Assembly: GCF_021044625.1 (NCBI RefSeq)
Contig: NZ_CP087999.1
Span: 1,939,001-2,003,000 of the forward strand
Length of the DNA stretch: 64,000 bases
DNA from: Geomonas sp. RF6
GTDB taxonomy: Bacteria; Desulfobacterota; Desulfuromonadia; Geobacterales; Geobacteraceae
Direction of reading: 5' to 3'
The notes under the pieces were generated by a model. It saw only the letters and a list, made by a program, of their open reading frames with translations, did not search any database and had not been told where the DNA came from. Position numbers and translations under genes: made by a program. Shown piece after piece: positions 42,195-50,569 of the stretch (within the stretch, counting starts at the first letter, position 1; each line of letters begins with the position of its first letter).

Positions 42195-43853
42195 ATGAAG
42201 CTCCGCGCAAATCTTGATGCCATCAGATTCAGGGGAGGGGACGGAGATCTTTCCGCCGAAAGGAAACTCGAACTGCTGTCTGCCCGCATCGCAGGGTGCA
42301 AGAGCCCCCTTCGTGCAGGGGAGTCTCTGCTGGAACTGGAAGAAACAGTGGCGCTTCGTTGTGGCACGGCGACGGATAAGGTATTGGCCCGGCTCCCGGT
42401 ACACCCGGTGGAGCCGTATCGCATCAAAAGTATCGAGATGCGCGGGGGGGGGTGCCCGTCATACGAGACGCGGCAAGAGGCGATAGAGGAGGCCGGGTAC
42501 AACACGTTCTTGCTGAAGGAGGACCGGCAGACGGTCATCTACATCGATCTTCTCACCGACAGCGGCACCTCCGCCATGAGCGACATGCAGTGGTGCGCCA
42601 TGCTGCGAGGCAATGAAGACTATGCCGGGTCGCGCAGCTACTATCCGCTGGAGAGGGCGATACAGGAGGTGTACGGCTGGCGCGAAGTCATTCCCACCCA
42701 CCAGGGGCGGGGCGCGGAGCACATCCTCTCCACCATCTACATAAAGCCGCTCCTGGAGCGTTACGGCGGCGATCCGATCTATGTGCCCAAGAACATGTAT
42801 TTCACCACCACGAAGGTCCATATCCTGCGGGCGGGGGGGACCTTTCGGGACGTGATCATCGACGAGGCGCACGACGCGACGCTCTGGCACCCCTTCAAGG
42901 GAAATGTGGACCTCGCGAAGGTGCAAAGCCTTATCGACGACTGCATCTCGCGCTGGGGGGAGACAGAGGGCCCGCGGCACATAGCGTACCTGCACCTTGA
43001 GGCGTGCGCCAATATGGCGGGGGGGCAGCCATTCTCCATGGCGAACCTGAAGGCGCTGCGGGAGTTGACCTCCAGGTACGGCATCCCTCTGCTCCTCGAT
43101 GCCACCCGCCTCATGGAGAACGCGCACTTCATCAAGATGCGGGAGGAAGGGTACGGCGACCGCACCATAGCCGAGATCGTGCGGGAGGTGGGAAGCCTTA
43201 CGGACGGCTGCACCATGAGCTCAAAGAAGGATCATCTGGTTAACATAGGGGGGTTCCTGGCGCTCAACGACAAGGAAAAGGGGGCGAAGGCGAGGGAGAT
43301 GCTGCTCGATTTCGAGGGGTTCCCGACCTACGGCGGGATGGCCGGGTACAGCATGGAGGCGCTCACCGAGGGGATCCGTGAGTCGGTCGACGACAACTGG
43401 ATCGCCTACCGCATCGGACAGACCCACTACCTCGGTGCGCTCCTGCAGGAGGCGGGGGTGCCGATAGTCCTGCCGGTCGGCGGACACGCGGTATTCCTCG
43501 ACGCACGAAAGTTCCTGCCCCATCTCCCCCAGGAGCAGTTCCCGGCCCAGGCGCTGGCGAGCGCCATCTATCTCCACAGCGGAGTGAGGAGCATGGAGCG
43601 GGGCATCGTCTCCGCGGGACGAAACAAGGAGACGACGCAGCACAACCTCTGCGAACTGGAGCTGGTGCGCCTCACCATCCCGCGCCGGGTTTACACCCAA
43701 TCGCACATGGACTACGCGGCCGAGAAGATCATCGAACTCTACGCTATGCGGGACAGGATCAGCGGGCTGGAAATCGCGTACGAGCCCCCGGCCGGATCGC
43801 TGCGCTTTTTCCTGATGAGGTTTTCGCCGCTCGGCGGAGAGCTCATAAGGTAG
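42195..43853 (+). CDS. Tyrosine phenol-lyase/tryptophanase family enzyme
   Basis: PLP-dependent beta-elimination of an aromatic amino acid (tyrosine to phenol, or tryptophan to indole, plus pyruvate and ammonia). 552 aa; the classical enzymes are about 455-475 aa. The core from about residue 80 has the family pattern: VEPYRIKSIE, LLTDSGTSAMSD, THQGRGAEHIL, and the PLP-lysine motif CTMSSKKDHLVNIGGFLA. The motif is closer to phenol-lyases (VNIGGFL) than to tryptophanases. The N-terminal extension of about 65-75 residues (MKLRANLDAIRFRGGDGDLS) is unusual. ATG 42195 has GGAGGA upstream, so the extension looks translated. Confidence 0.9.
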   Translation: MKLRANLDAIRFRGGDGDLSAERKLELLSARIAGCKSPLRAGESLLELEETVALRCGTATDKVLARLPVHPVEPYRIKSIEMRGGGCPSYETRQEAIEEAGYNTFLLKEDRQTVIYIDLLTDSGTSAMSDMQWCAMLRGNEDYAGSRSYYPLERAIQEVYGWREVIPTHQGRGAEHILSTIYIKPLLERYGGDPIYVPKNMYFTTTKVHILRAGGTFRDVIIDEAHDATLWHPFKGNVDLAKVQSLIDDCISRWGETEGPRHIAYLHLEACANMAGGQPFSMANLKALRELTSRYGIPLLLDATRLMENAHFIKMREEGYGDRTIAEIVREVGSLTDGCTMSSKKDHLVNIGGFLALNDKEKGAKAREMLLDFEGFPTYGGMAGYSMEALTEGIRESVDDNWIAYRIGQTHYLGALLQEAGVPIVLPVGGHAVFLDARKFLPHLPQEQFPAQALASAIYLHSGVRSMERGIVSAGRNKETTQHNLCELELVRLTIPRRVYTQSHMDYAAEKIIELYAMRDRISGLEIAYEPPAGSLRFFLMRFSPLGGELIR

Positions 43854-43872
43854 CTGGTGTTGCGCCTCCAAA

Positions 43873-43954
43873 TGTAGGCCGGAATAGGCGGAGCGTTTCC
43901 GGCAGCTGTACACCAACTGCTGCCGGGAACGCCTGCGGCTTATCCCGGCCTACA
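43873..43954. repeat. REP/BIME-like element (A-type left, G-type right)
   Basis: Left arm CCGGAATAGGCGGAG and GTTTCCGGCAG; right arm GCCGGGAACGCC and CTTATCCCGGCCTACA. The linker is about 18 bp, one of the shortest. It lies 20 bp after the TPL-like gene. Confidence 0.9.
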
Positions 43955-44238
43955 AATGCCTGCCAAAATCAACTTTTCCTATCCACTTCCCTTCTTTGCC
44001 GTCCCGTCTGGTGAGACCAATCCTGTTATTCAGGACGTATTCCTGCACGGCAGGACGGGTCTGCCGGCATACCGTAAGTACCTCCTGTGAAGGGCGGAAA
44101 ATGGGCGTCTGACGGTCAGCGAGCCGGGTCAATTATTGGTACGCCGTATGCTGCTAAAAGTATAGAACCACGGCGAAAGACGGCGCCCCAGAAAGGGGAG
44201 AACGAAGTATAACAGCGGGCTCGCGACGGAGGTACGCC
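43955..44238. other. Intergenic region before the 81-residue membrane peptide
   Basis: No supported gene. It contains an inverted repeat GCCGTCCCGTC (44000-44010) and GGCAGGACGGGT (44050-44061), which could fold as a hairpin, and GGAGGTACGCC as the ribosome-binding site for the next gene. I see no clear promoter. Confidence 0.4.
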
Positions 44239-44484
44239 ATGAAAAACTTCAACATGAGACTCAAAGTGTTCAACTCGGAATCACCTCTTTTCAGAATCCT
44301 GAACATACTGCTTCTCCCGGTGATGCTGGTCGCTTCTTCCATAGCTTTGATCATCTACCTGTCGGCGATGTTCCTGACGATACTGGTCATCCAGTTTACC
44401 GGGATCCTCCTTGGCATCTACTCCGGACTCAAGTGGGTCCACTCCGCGCTGTTCAGCCATCGTCCTCTGCCGATGAGGAGATAG
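44239..44484 (+). CDS. Small membrane protein, unknown function
   Basis: 81 aa. Two hydrophobic helices (about residues 20-46 and 48-66) flanked by basic ends (MKNFNMRLKVFN; SHRPLPMRR). ATG 44239 follows CGGAGGTACGCC, a strong site, and a terminator lies 37 bp after the stop. It is likely a single-gene unit. No family recognised. Confidence 0.75.
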   Translation: MKNFNMRLKVFNSESPLFRILNILLLPVMLVASSIALIIYLSAMFLTILVIQFTGILLGIYSGLKWVHSALFSHRPLPMRR

Positions 44485-44520
44485 GTGCAGTACTTTAAAA
44501 CGCTTTTCCACGGAAACAGA

Positions 44521-44550
44521 TGGGGCCCAGAGATGAGTTGGGCCCTTTTG
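44521..44550 (+). terminator. Rho-independent terminator after the membrane peptide
   Basis: GGGGCCCAG and TTGGGCCC form the stem and TTTTGATTT follows. Confidence 0.85.
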
Positions 44551-44617
44551 ATTTCTGTCACAACGCCCTCTCCCAAACACCCCTGCCAGTCACAGATGGA
44601 GCCAGCCCAATTTACTA

Positions 44618-44645
44618 TTGACATAAGACCCGCTCATCGTATACA
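44618..44645 (+). promoter_or_regulatory. Sigma70 promoter for the PAS protein
   Basis: TTGACA (44618-44623) and TATACA (44640-44645), 16 bp apart. The resulting 5' leader is about 130 nt before ATG 44781, long enough for regulation, but I recognise no riboswitch in it. Confidence 0.65.
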
Positions 44646-44780
44646 AGACGAACACCTTTTTATTGTTCCGCTGTAAGACGCCTTTTTCGTTCTGCGCGTA
44701 GTTGTACGTGTGGGGCAAGGCTCCGATGCGGCCACTGAACAACTGCAGTAACCACATTTGCCCGCGGGAGGAGAAAAGTA

Positions 44781-45116
44781 ATGAGTGAAATGGTATGGGA
44801 AAACCTGAACACCGCAGTCATCGTATCTGACCCCAGCTTCAATGTGACCTTTGCAAACAAGCGGGCTTTCTCGCTGTTCAACGAGCTCAACATCCCGGGC
44901 CTCGAGGTCGGCAAGAACATGGCAGGCTGCCACAAGCCGGAAACCATGGAGAAGCTGAAGGGGATCTACCAGGATTTCGCAGACAAGAAGATCAAGATCA
45001 ACTACCTCACCATGCCGGTCGAGAACGGGATCATCACGGTCGTCAACGTGCCGTTCTATGACGGCGAAGCACTCGGCGGCGTCGTTGAAATGGTCTTTGA
45101 AGGTTCCCTCGCGTAG
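44781..45116 (+). CDS. Single-domain PAS protein
   Basis: 111 aa, one PAS fold: VIVSDPSFNVTFANKRAFSLF start, a helical region with MAGCHKPETMEKLKGIY, and the beta-sheet end VENGIITVVNVPFYDGEALGGVVEMVFE. The lone Cys-His in GCHK could hold haem, but that is speculation. No output domain is present, so it must signal by protein contact. GGAGGAGAAAAG precedes the ATG, and it is bounded by its own promoter and terminator. Confidence 0.85.
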   Translation: MSEMVWENLNTAVIVSDPSFNVTFANKRAFSLFNELNIPGLEVGKNMAGCHKPETMEKLKGIYQDFADKKIKINYLTMPVENGIITVVNVPFYDGEALGGVVEMVFEGSLA

Positions 45117-45150
45117 GACTTAGCGGGGTACCGAAAGAACCGAACAAAGA

Positions 45151-45186
45151 AAAGCCCCCGGCTCAGGTAGCCGAGGGCTTTTTTTT
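45151..45186 (+). terminator. Rho-independent terminator after the PAS protein
   Basis: AAAGCCCCCGGCT and AGCCGAGGGCTTT form the stem and further T follow. Confidence 0.95.
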
Positions 45187-45227
45187 GCTGTGGAACTGCT
45201 TTGCGAGGCTGAGACTCGCGGGCAAGT

Positions 45228-45258
45228 GCGTTCCCAAGCTGGAGCTTGGGAACGAGTT
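45228..45258. repeat. Perfect palindrome GTTCCCAAGCTGGAGCTTGG region
   Basis: GTTCCCAAGCT (45231-45241) and AGCTTGGGAAC (45244-45254) are exact inverted copies. It resembles widespread intergenic repeats of this type and lies just before the convergent PilB-type gene. Confidence 0.7.
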
Positions 45259-45307
45259 CCGGTATCCGGAAGCGCCGGCCCATTTATCGGTGTATCCAAC
45301 CCCTCCG

Positions 45308-47155
45308 CTACTTCCCGACGAACTGGTTCTGAGTATCTTGAAATGCTCCGTCGAACTCTGCGCCGAAGAATTCGTCTTTCGCGGGAAGGGTGACGATTTC
45401 GGAGTCGCGGGAAAGCTCCTCCTGTGCCATACGAGGCGCTTCCGAAGCGGACATCGTCCCGCCCAACATGTTGATGGCCACCTCCTCGATCGTGGTCTCC
45501 CCGAGCTCCACTTTTTTCCAGGCGGCATCGATGAGGGCGACGGTACCGGCAGCGCGGGCGGCAACCCATAGCTCGTCTTCGTCTGCCCCAGCCGAGATCA
45601 GGTGCCTGATCTCCTTCGTTATCGGCAGGAACTCGTAGATCCCCACCCGCCCCTTGTAGCCGGTCATCTGGCACTCGCGGCACCCGCTCCCCTTGTACGC
45701 CACCGTGAGAAAAGGGATGCCGTACGTTGCCAGCTCCTCCCGTTGCAGCCTCACCCGGCAGTGGGGGCAGATCCGCTTTACCAGCCGCTGCGCCATAACG
45801 CCGGAGAGTGCCGCATTGATGAGGTACGGCTTTAGCCCCATGTCGTAGAGCCGGGCGATCGTCGCGACCGTGTCGTTGGTGTGGATGGTGGAAAAGACCA
45901 TGTGACCGGTAAGCGCCGCGCGCGCCGCAATCTCTGCTGTATCGTGGTCCCGTATCTCGCCGACCATGATGATGTCTGGGTCCTGCCTCAGGACCGAGCG
46001 CAGCGTGGAGGAGAAGGTCAGCCCCGCCCGCTCGTGTATCCCGATCTGCGTTACCCCTTCGAGCCGGAATTCGACCGGGTCCTCGATGGTCACGATATTC
46101 TTCTTGTCGGTCTGCAACTGCTGGAGCACCGCGTGCAGCGTGGTGGTCTTCCCGCTGCCGGTCGGCCCCGCAACGAGGATCATTCCGCGCGACCACTTCG
46201 TCATCTGGAAGAAGGGGCGAAACATCTCGTCGTCCAGGCCGAGCTTCGCCAGCGGGATCTTTCCGGTCGCGTGGTCGAGAAGGCGCATCACCACCTTTTC
46301 CCCGAAGACGGTAGGCATGGTGGAGACCCTGAGGTCGATCGGCCTGTTGAGGATCTTTACTGCGCAGCGGCCGTCCTGAGGAACCTTGCGGTTTGCGATG
46401 TCGAGGCTGGCGAGGATCTTGATTCGGGAGGTCACCGCTACCTGGGCAGCCTTCGGGAAACGCATGAGGCTGCTCAATTCGCCGTCGATGCGCAGTCGCA
46501 CGTTCACATCGAACTCGTGGGGCTCCACGTGCACGTCGCTGGCTCCGCGCCTCACCGCCTCGTTGATAATAAAGCTCACAACCCGGACGATCGGCGCGGC
46601 GTCGATGATCTCGTCCCGCCCCTGCTGTACGGCATCGAGCCGCACTTCCTTGATCGCCTCGACCTCGTCTGCCGGAAGGGTGGTGAGAAGCTCTACAATC
46701 CGCGCCGACGAGCCGTAATACTTCTCCATCAGGTCGTGGATGACCGATTCCGCGGCGACGAGAGGCGCGACGGTGAGCCCTGACCGGAAGGAGATCTCCT
46801 GGATCGTCATGTAGTCGAGCGGGTCCACCATCGCCACCAGGAGGCGACGGCCCTCGACCCTGAGGGGAACAAGGTGCTTCTTTTCCGCCAGGTCCTTCGG
46901 AACGAGCAAAAGCGCCTCGCGGTGCACGACGCAATTCTTTAGATCGACGCAGTCAATACCGAGGGTGTGGTGCAGGGCGGCGACGATCTGCCCCTCGGTG
47001 GTGTATCCGAGTTCCACCAGGAGCTTTCCGAGCCGCTTCCCGGTCCCCTTCTGCTGCTCGAGGGCATCCGCCAGCTGCTCGGGCTTGATGTCTCCGTTGG
47101 CGATCAGGAACTCGCCTATCTTGCTCAATCGTGCCTTGTACTCTTCAGCCGGCAT
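45308..47155 (-). CDS. Type IV pilus/type II secretion ATPase (PilB/GspE-like)
   Basis: 615-aa assembly ATPase. The N-terminal domain (residues 1-150, SKIGEFLIANGDIKPEQLADAL) resembles MshEN, which in relatives binds cyclic di-GMP. Walker A is VAGPTGSGKTTTLHAVL, Walker B and Asp box are IIMVGEIRDHDTAEIA, followed by the His box FSTIHTNDTV. A tetracysteine zinc site is present: CPHC and CREC. The last 60 residues (KKVELGETTIEEVAINML onward) form an extra tail. No pilin or pilC gene is in the window, so it looks like an orphan copy. ATG 47155 follows GGGGGT. Confidence 0.92.
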   Translation of the reverse strand: MPAEEYKARLSKIGEFLIANGDIKPEQLADALEQQKGTGKRLGKLLVELGYTTEGQIVAALHHTLGIDCVDLKNCVVHREALLLVPKDLAEKKHLVPLRVEGRRLLVAMVDPLDYMTIQEISFRSGLTVAPLVAAESVIHDLMEKYYGSSARIVELLTTLPADEVEAIKEVRLDAVQQGRDEIIDAAPIVRVVSFIINEAVRRGASDVHVEPHEFDVNVRLRIDGELSSLMRFPKAAQVAVTSRIKILASLDIANRKVPQDGRCAVKILNRPIDLRVSTMPTVFGEKVVMRLLDHATGKIPLAKLGLDDEMFRPFFQMTKWSRGMILVAGPTGSGKTTTLHAVLQQLQTDKKNIVTIEDPVEFRLEGVTQIGIHERAGLTFSSTLRSVLRQDPDIIMVGEIRDHDTAEIAARAALTGHMVFSTIHTNDTVATIARLYDMGLKPYLINAALSGVMAQRLVKRICPHCRVRLQREELATYGIPFLTVAYKGSGCRECQMTGYKGRVGIYEFLPITKEIRHLISAGADEDELWVAARAAGTVALIDAAWKKVELGETTIEEVAINMLGGTMSASEAPRMAQEELSRDSEIVTLPAKDEFFGAEFDGAFQDTQNQFVGK

Positions 47156-47286
47156 TCGACCCCCACCACAACAAAAAGAACGATGGACTGCACTGTTACA
47201 AGCACGTAACCACAATCGGGCTGCGCCTGTCAACTCATTAAAAGTGCAGTCTCACCATTCCTCTTCGGCGGCGGGAGCCGATGCTT

Positions 47287-48186
47287 TCACGCGGCTTCTT
47301 CGGGCGCCAGCGAAGTGACCGGGGCGGGCAGCGCCTCCCTGTGCGCCGTGCGTCCATCCGGGGTGATCCAACTCGGCCGGCCGGAGGTGAAGGGGAGCTT
47401 CATGACCTTCCCCACCGTCAGCTCCCGCGGGTCCTGGTAGGCGGTGACGCCGATGGTGATCTTGTCCTGCGGGACGTTCAACCGCGCCGTCCCGTGGAGG
47501 TAGTCGGGCCAGCTGAAGATGGTGGACCAGTTGGAATCGGTCTCCTCCCGAATCGCGGAGTGATGGATGCCGTGCATGCGCGGCGTCACGATCGCGCGGC
47601 ACAAACGGCGCTCCACCCCGTACGGCAGTCGCACGTTGGAGTGGTGGAACATGATCTCCATGAGAGTGATGGTCTGCCAGAGCGCGAGGCTGAAGGGGGA
47701 GATCCCGAGGAGCGCCACCTGCGCGCCCCGCCAGGGGACCGAGAGGAGCATCTCTCCGGCGTGGAATCTCAGAGCCGTGGAGGCGTCGAGGTCGAGGTCG
47801 ACATGGTGCGCGAGGTGAAAGCGCCAGAGGAACGGGACCTTGTGGGTCAGGTAGTGCCACATGTACAGCGTGTAGTCGAGGAGCGCCACCGAGAGGATGA
47901 TCTCCGCCCAGGGCGGCAGCGGGCGCAGCTTGAGAAGCCCGAAGCGGTGCTGTTCCACCGCCCGGGAAAGGGGCGCGGTGACCGGCTTTTCAGTGAGGGC
48001 GATCGTGGCGGCGGTGGTAATGGACATGAAGAGATTGCGGGTGTCCCTCACGACCTTGTCCTGACGCTCCTTGCGCAGCGGACGCCTCATCTCCATGTAC
48101 ACCACCGTCACCAGTGTCCCAAAGACCAGGATCGCGTTGAGCCACGGTGGGAGCTCCCGGTTCATAAAGTCTCTTTTGCGCGACAT
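47287..48186 (-). CDS. Fatty acid hydroxylase/sterol desaturase-family membrane protein
   Basis: 299 aa with several hydrophobic segments and the di-iron histidine clusters of this family: HYLTHK, HLAHHVD, FHAGE, HHSNV and HGIHHS. It probably hydroxylates or desaturates a lipid, at the cytoplasmic membrane. ATG 48186 has AAAGGAGGG upstream. It lies 15 bp downstream of the DUF1440-like gene and is cotranscribed with it. Confidence 0.9.
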   Translation of the reverse strand: MSRKRDFMNRELPPWLNAILVFGTLVTVVYMEMRRPLRKERQDKVVRDTRNLFMSITTAATIALTEKPVTAPLSRAVEQHRFGLLKLRPLPPWAEIILSVALLDYTLYMWHYLTHKVPFLWRFHLAHHVDLDLDASTALRFHAGEMLLSVPWRGAQVALLGISPFSLALWQTITLMEIMFHHSNVRLPYGVERRLCRAIVTPRMHGIHHSAIREETDSNWSTIFSWPDYLHGTARLNVPQDKITIGVTAYQDPRELTVGKVMKLPFTSGRPSWITPDGRTAHREALPAPVTSLAPEEAA

Positions 48187-48201
48187 GGCACCCTCCTTTG
48201 C

Positions 48202-48708
48202 CTATCTTTTTGCGACGCGATGCACCATCTCCGCCGCGGCCGTCCACGCCACGTGGTTTGCCATCTCCTTTGCGCTCGGCTGCCACGGAACCTTCTTGAG
48301 GTTCGGCGAAATCCCCAGGAGTGGAGCGATCATCCCATCACAGGCAAGGAAGAAGGGAATGGCGAAGGAGATTCCGCCGTAGCGGGAAAGGCGAGGGTAT
48401 TTCCTCCTGACAGAGGCATAGATGGCGCCCCACATGAGGGAATAGGCGATGCTAAAGACGGTCCTTGCCCGTTTCTTCCCCGTTTCGGAGATCTCTTTGC
48501 GCGCAATCTTCTCGGCGAAATACGGCCCGGCGATCTCGTGCGCGCTCCCCTTTCTCAGCGCGCGGTCACGCGCCTTCTGCTTCTCGCTCACCAGCCCGCT
48601 GAGGAGCCGGTCCGATACCGCGGTAAGAGCGGTCGCAACCAGACCCGCTGCCGCTGCAGTAAGAAATCTCTTCTGTCTCGTCGTCAAAGTACCAGTGCGC
48701 ACCTTCAT
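48202..48708 (-). CDS. DUF1440-like membrane protein (YagU type)
   Basis: 168 aa. Hydrophobic segments AAAAGLVATALTAVSDRLLS and ISFAIPFFLACDGMIAPLLGI, with FSIAYSLMWGAIYAS between. ATG 48708 has AGGAGGTGCCGT directly upstream and is chosen over 48723. The family's function is unknown; YagU has been linked to acid resistance. Confidence 0.75.
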   Translation of the reverse strand: MKVRTGTLTTRQKRFLTAAAAGLVATALTAVSDRLLSGLVSEKQKARDRALRKGSAHEIAGPYFAEKIARKEISETGKKRARTVFSIAYSLMWGAIYASVRRKYPRLSRYGGISFAIPFFLACDGMIAPLLGISPNLKKVPWQPSAKEMANHVAWTAAAEMVHRVAKR

Positions 48709-48941
48709 ACGGCACCTCCTCATCTTTTTCTTCCATTCGTCAGATGACTTCTGAGCTCATCCCTTGTTGAATGAGGGTCCTTCCTGTAAAGTGTAGCACC
48801 CCGTCCGCAGGTGCCTCTGTCATGTAATTGACATTGGGGGGTATCGGATTACCATCACGGTATAATTTTCGAGAAGAACCGGGAGAACGTGCTGCGTAGC
48901 GGCAGGAGAAGGCTTTATATCGGGAATGGAGGTAAAAAGGG

Positions 48942-49895
48942 ATGAGCGGACATGTGATAGCTGGAAAAGGAGCGCTCCTTGTGGTGGCATGCATCATCGT
49001 ATCCGTCTTGCACGGCTGCGGAGGCGGCGGCGGAGATAGTGGCGGCACGCCCGCCGCGTCTGTCACCGTGTCGGGGGTAGCAGCGACGGGAGCACCGATG
49101 AACGGAAGCGCCTTCATGAAGGACGCTGCGAATTCACCCGAAATGAGCACGACGATCGATCCGCAGACGGGCAGATTCTCCTTCAACGCGACCGGGAAGA
49201 CGCCGCCGTTCATGCTTCGGGCGGGTTCGCTCTATTCCATGAGCGGCGGGTCCGGGACAGCGAACATCAATCCGCTCACCACTCTCATGGTGGGAGAGAT
49301 GGGCGGATTCAGCAACATGTCGTCGCTGAACGGTTTTTACAACCACCCCGATCCCGGAAGGATGAACTCGATGTTCGCCAATATGAGCACGTCGAGGATG
49401 CACATGCGTGACAAGATGCGACCTCTCCTCGATGCGTACGGGGCAGGGGATACCGATCCGATGAACGGCACTTTTGCCATCGGGCAGGGGATGGACAGGA
49501 TGTTCGATGATGTGAAGATGAGCATCGACGCGAACGGCAACGTGACCATGATGTATGTGAACGGAAGCCAGGTGTACAACGGCCCCATGGGAAACATGAT
49601 GGGGGGCACGATGAATACCGGAAATATCCACCAGCCGGGATCAGCGACCACCAGCAGCGTGACCATATCACCGTCAGTAGCAAGACTGCGTCCGGGGCAG
49701 ACGCAGCAATTCACCTCCAACCTCGCCGTCAGCTGGAGCGTGGTCAGCACCAACGGCGGAACGATCAGCTCCACCGGGCTTTACACCGCGCCCGCTACGC
49801 CTGGCATGTACATCATCAGGGCTACCGGCATATCTGATACCTCGCAGACAAGGACGGCGACGGTAATGGTAGGAAACAGCGGGATGATGATGTAG
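48942..49895 (+). CDS. Methionine-rich lipoprotein with bacterial Ig-like C-terminus
   Basis: 317 aa. The lipobox LHGC (Cys about residue 26) precedes a Gly-run and an unrecognised middle very rich in Met (NSMFANMSTSRMHMRDKM; PMGNMMGGTMNTGN), with Met also at the end (GNSGMMM). The C-terminal part (SVTISPSVARLRPGQTQQF ... GGTISSTGLYTAP) resembles a bacterial Ig-like domain. Met clusters are known from periplasmic copper proteins, and a metal-efflux operon lies 1.1 kb downstream; a copper or silver role is therefore suggested but not shown. ATG 48942 follows GGAGGTAAAAAGGG. Confidence 0.85.
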   Translation: MSGHVIAGKGALLVVACIIVSVLHGCGGGGGDSGGTPAASVTVSGVAATGAPMNGSAFMKDAANSPEMSTTIDPQTGRFSFNATGKTPPFMLRAGSLYSMSGGSGTANINPLTTLMVGEMGGFSNMSSLNGFYNHPDPGRMNSMFANMSTSRMHMRDKMRPLLDAYGAGDTDPMNGTFAIGQGMDRMFDDVKMSIDANGNVTMMYVNGSQVYNGPMGNMMGGTMNTGNIHQPGSATTSSVTISPSVARLRPGQTQQFTSNLAVSWSVVSTNGGTISSTGLYTAPATPGMYIIRATGISDTSQTRTATVMVGNSGMMM

Positions 49896-49911
49896 GGGAG
49901 AAGGTGAGAGG

Positions 49912-50355
49912 ATGGACATCGCGGCACTCATAAAGGTTGCCGCAGTCTCCCTGGAGGCTACCGGCATTCTGGTTATCGCCATCGGCGCGATCCTGTCGAC
50001 TGCACATGGAGTAGCCGGGTATCTCCGAAGGAACGCGACCGTCGATCTCTACGCCGCCTATCGCAGGCAGCTCAGCCGGGCCATCCTCTTGGGGCTCGAG
50101 TTTCTCGTGGCGGCGGACATCATCCGCACCGTCGCCATCGAGCCCACCTTTACCAGTGTCGGCATTCTCGGCGCGATCGTCGCCATAAGGACGTTCCTCA
50201 GTTTCACCCTGGAGGTGGAGGTAAGCGGCCGGTGGCCCTGGTCGCGCCCCGGGCAGGAGCAGCCGAAAGAGGAGGCGCGGCAGGGCGTGCCACCGGACCC
50301 GCGGGGAGCGCCGCTGGAAGGACCGCGGGAAGGCCGTCCATGTAGGCCGGAATAA
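49912..50355 (+). CDS. DUF1622-family membrane protein
   Basis: 147 aa. Three hydrophobic stretches (AAVSLEATGILVIAIGAILS, ILLGLEFLVAADIIRTVAI, VGILGAIVAIRTFLSFTLEVE) match the DUF1622 pattern. The last 40 residues are Pro/Gly/Arg-rich; the final codons and the stop TAA (50353-50355) lie inside a REP arm. It follows the Met-rich lipoprotein by 16 bp, so they are probably cotranscribed. Function unknown. Confidence 0.85.
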   Translation: MDIAALIKVAAVSLEATGILVIAIGAILSTAHGVAGYLRRNATVDLYAAYRRQLSRAILLGLEFLVAADIIRTVAIEPTFTSVGILGAIVAIRTFLSFTLEVEVSGRWPWSRPGQEQPKEEARQGVPPDPRGAPLEGPREGRPCRPE

Positions 50356-50437
50356 GCGGAGCGTTTCCGGCAGAAAGGTGGCAGCTCCAAGATGCCGCGG
50401 GAAACGCCGGGAACGCCTTCGGCTTATCCCGGCCTAC
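50341..50437. repeat. REP/BIME-like element (A-type left, G-type right)
   Basis: Left arm TGTAGGCCGGAATAAGCGGA from 50341; right arm GCCGGGAACGCC and CTTATCCCGGCCTACA ending 50437. The left arm overlaps the 3' end of the DUF1622 gene. Confidence 0.9.
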
Positions 50438-50454
50438 ATTTGCTGAAGAGCAAA

Positions 50455-50495
50455 TCCCCCCTGTCCCCCCTTCGCAAAGGGGGGAACGTAACGCC
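50455..50495. repeat. CCCCCCTT/AAGGGGGG palindromic repeat
   Basis: CCCCCCTTCGCAAAGGGGGG (50465-50484) with flanking CCCCTGT and GAACG. The same core recurs at 34470 and 60262. Confidence 0.7.
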
Positions 50496-50569
50496 TCGTT
50501 ACAACTCTGACTCCCCGCCTTATATTGATTCTTGCATTTTCCCCTTGATTGCCTTAATGTGTCGCCGCG

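Noticed and set aside
43950-44132. 60-codon minus-strand frame after the TPL-like gene
   Set aside because: It overlaps a REP arm, has no ribosome-binding site and no family feature.
44646-44780. Cyclic di-GMP (GEMM) riboswitch in the leader of the PAS gene
   Set aside because: GGCAAGG and paired segments are present, but the conserved core and tetraloop are not, so I could not support it.
45120-46934. 604-codon minus-strand frame overlapping the PilB-type gene in another frame
   Set aside because: Same-strand frame shift of the PilB-type gene; the correct frame has Walker boxes and zinc cysteines.
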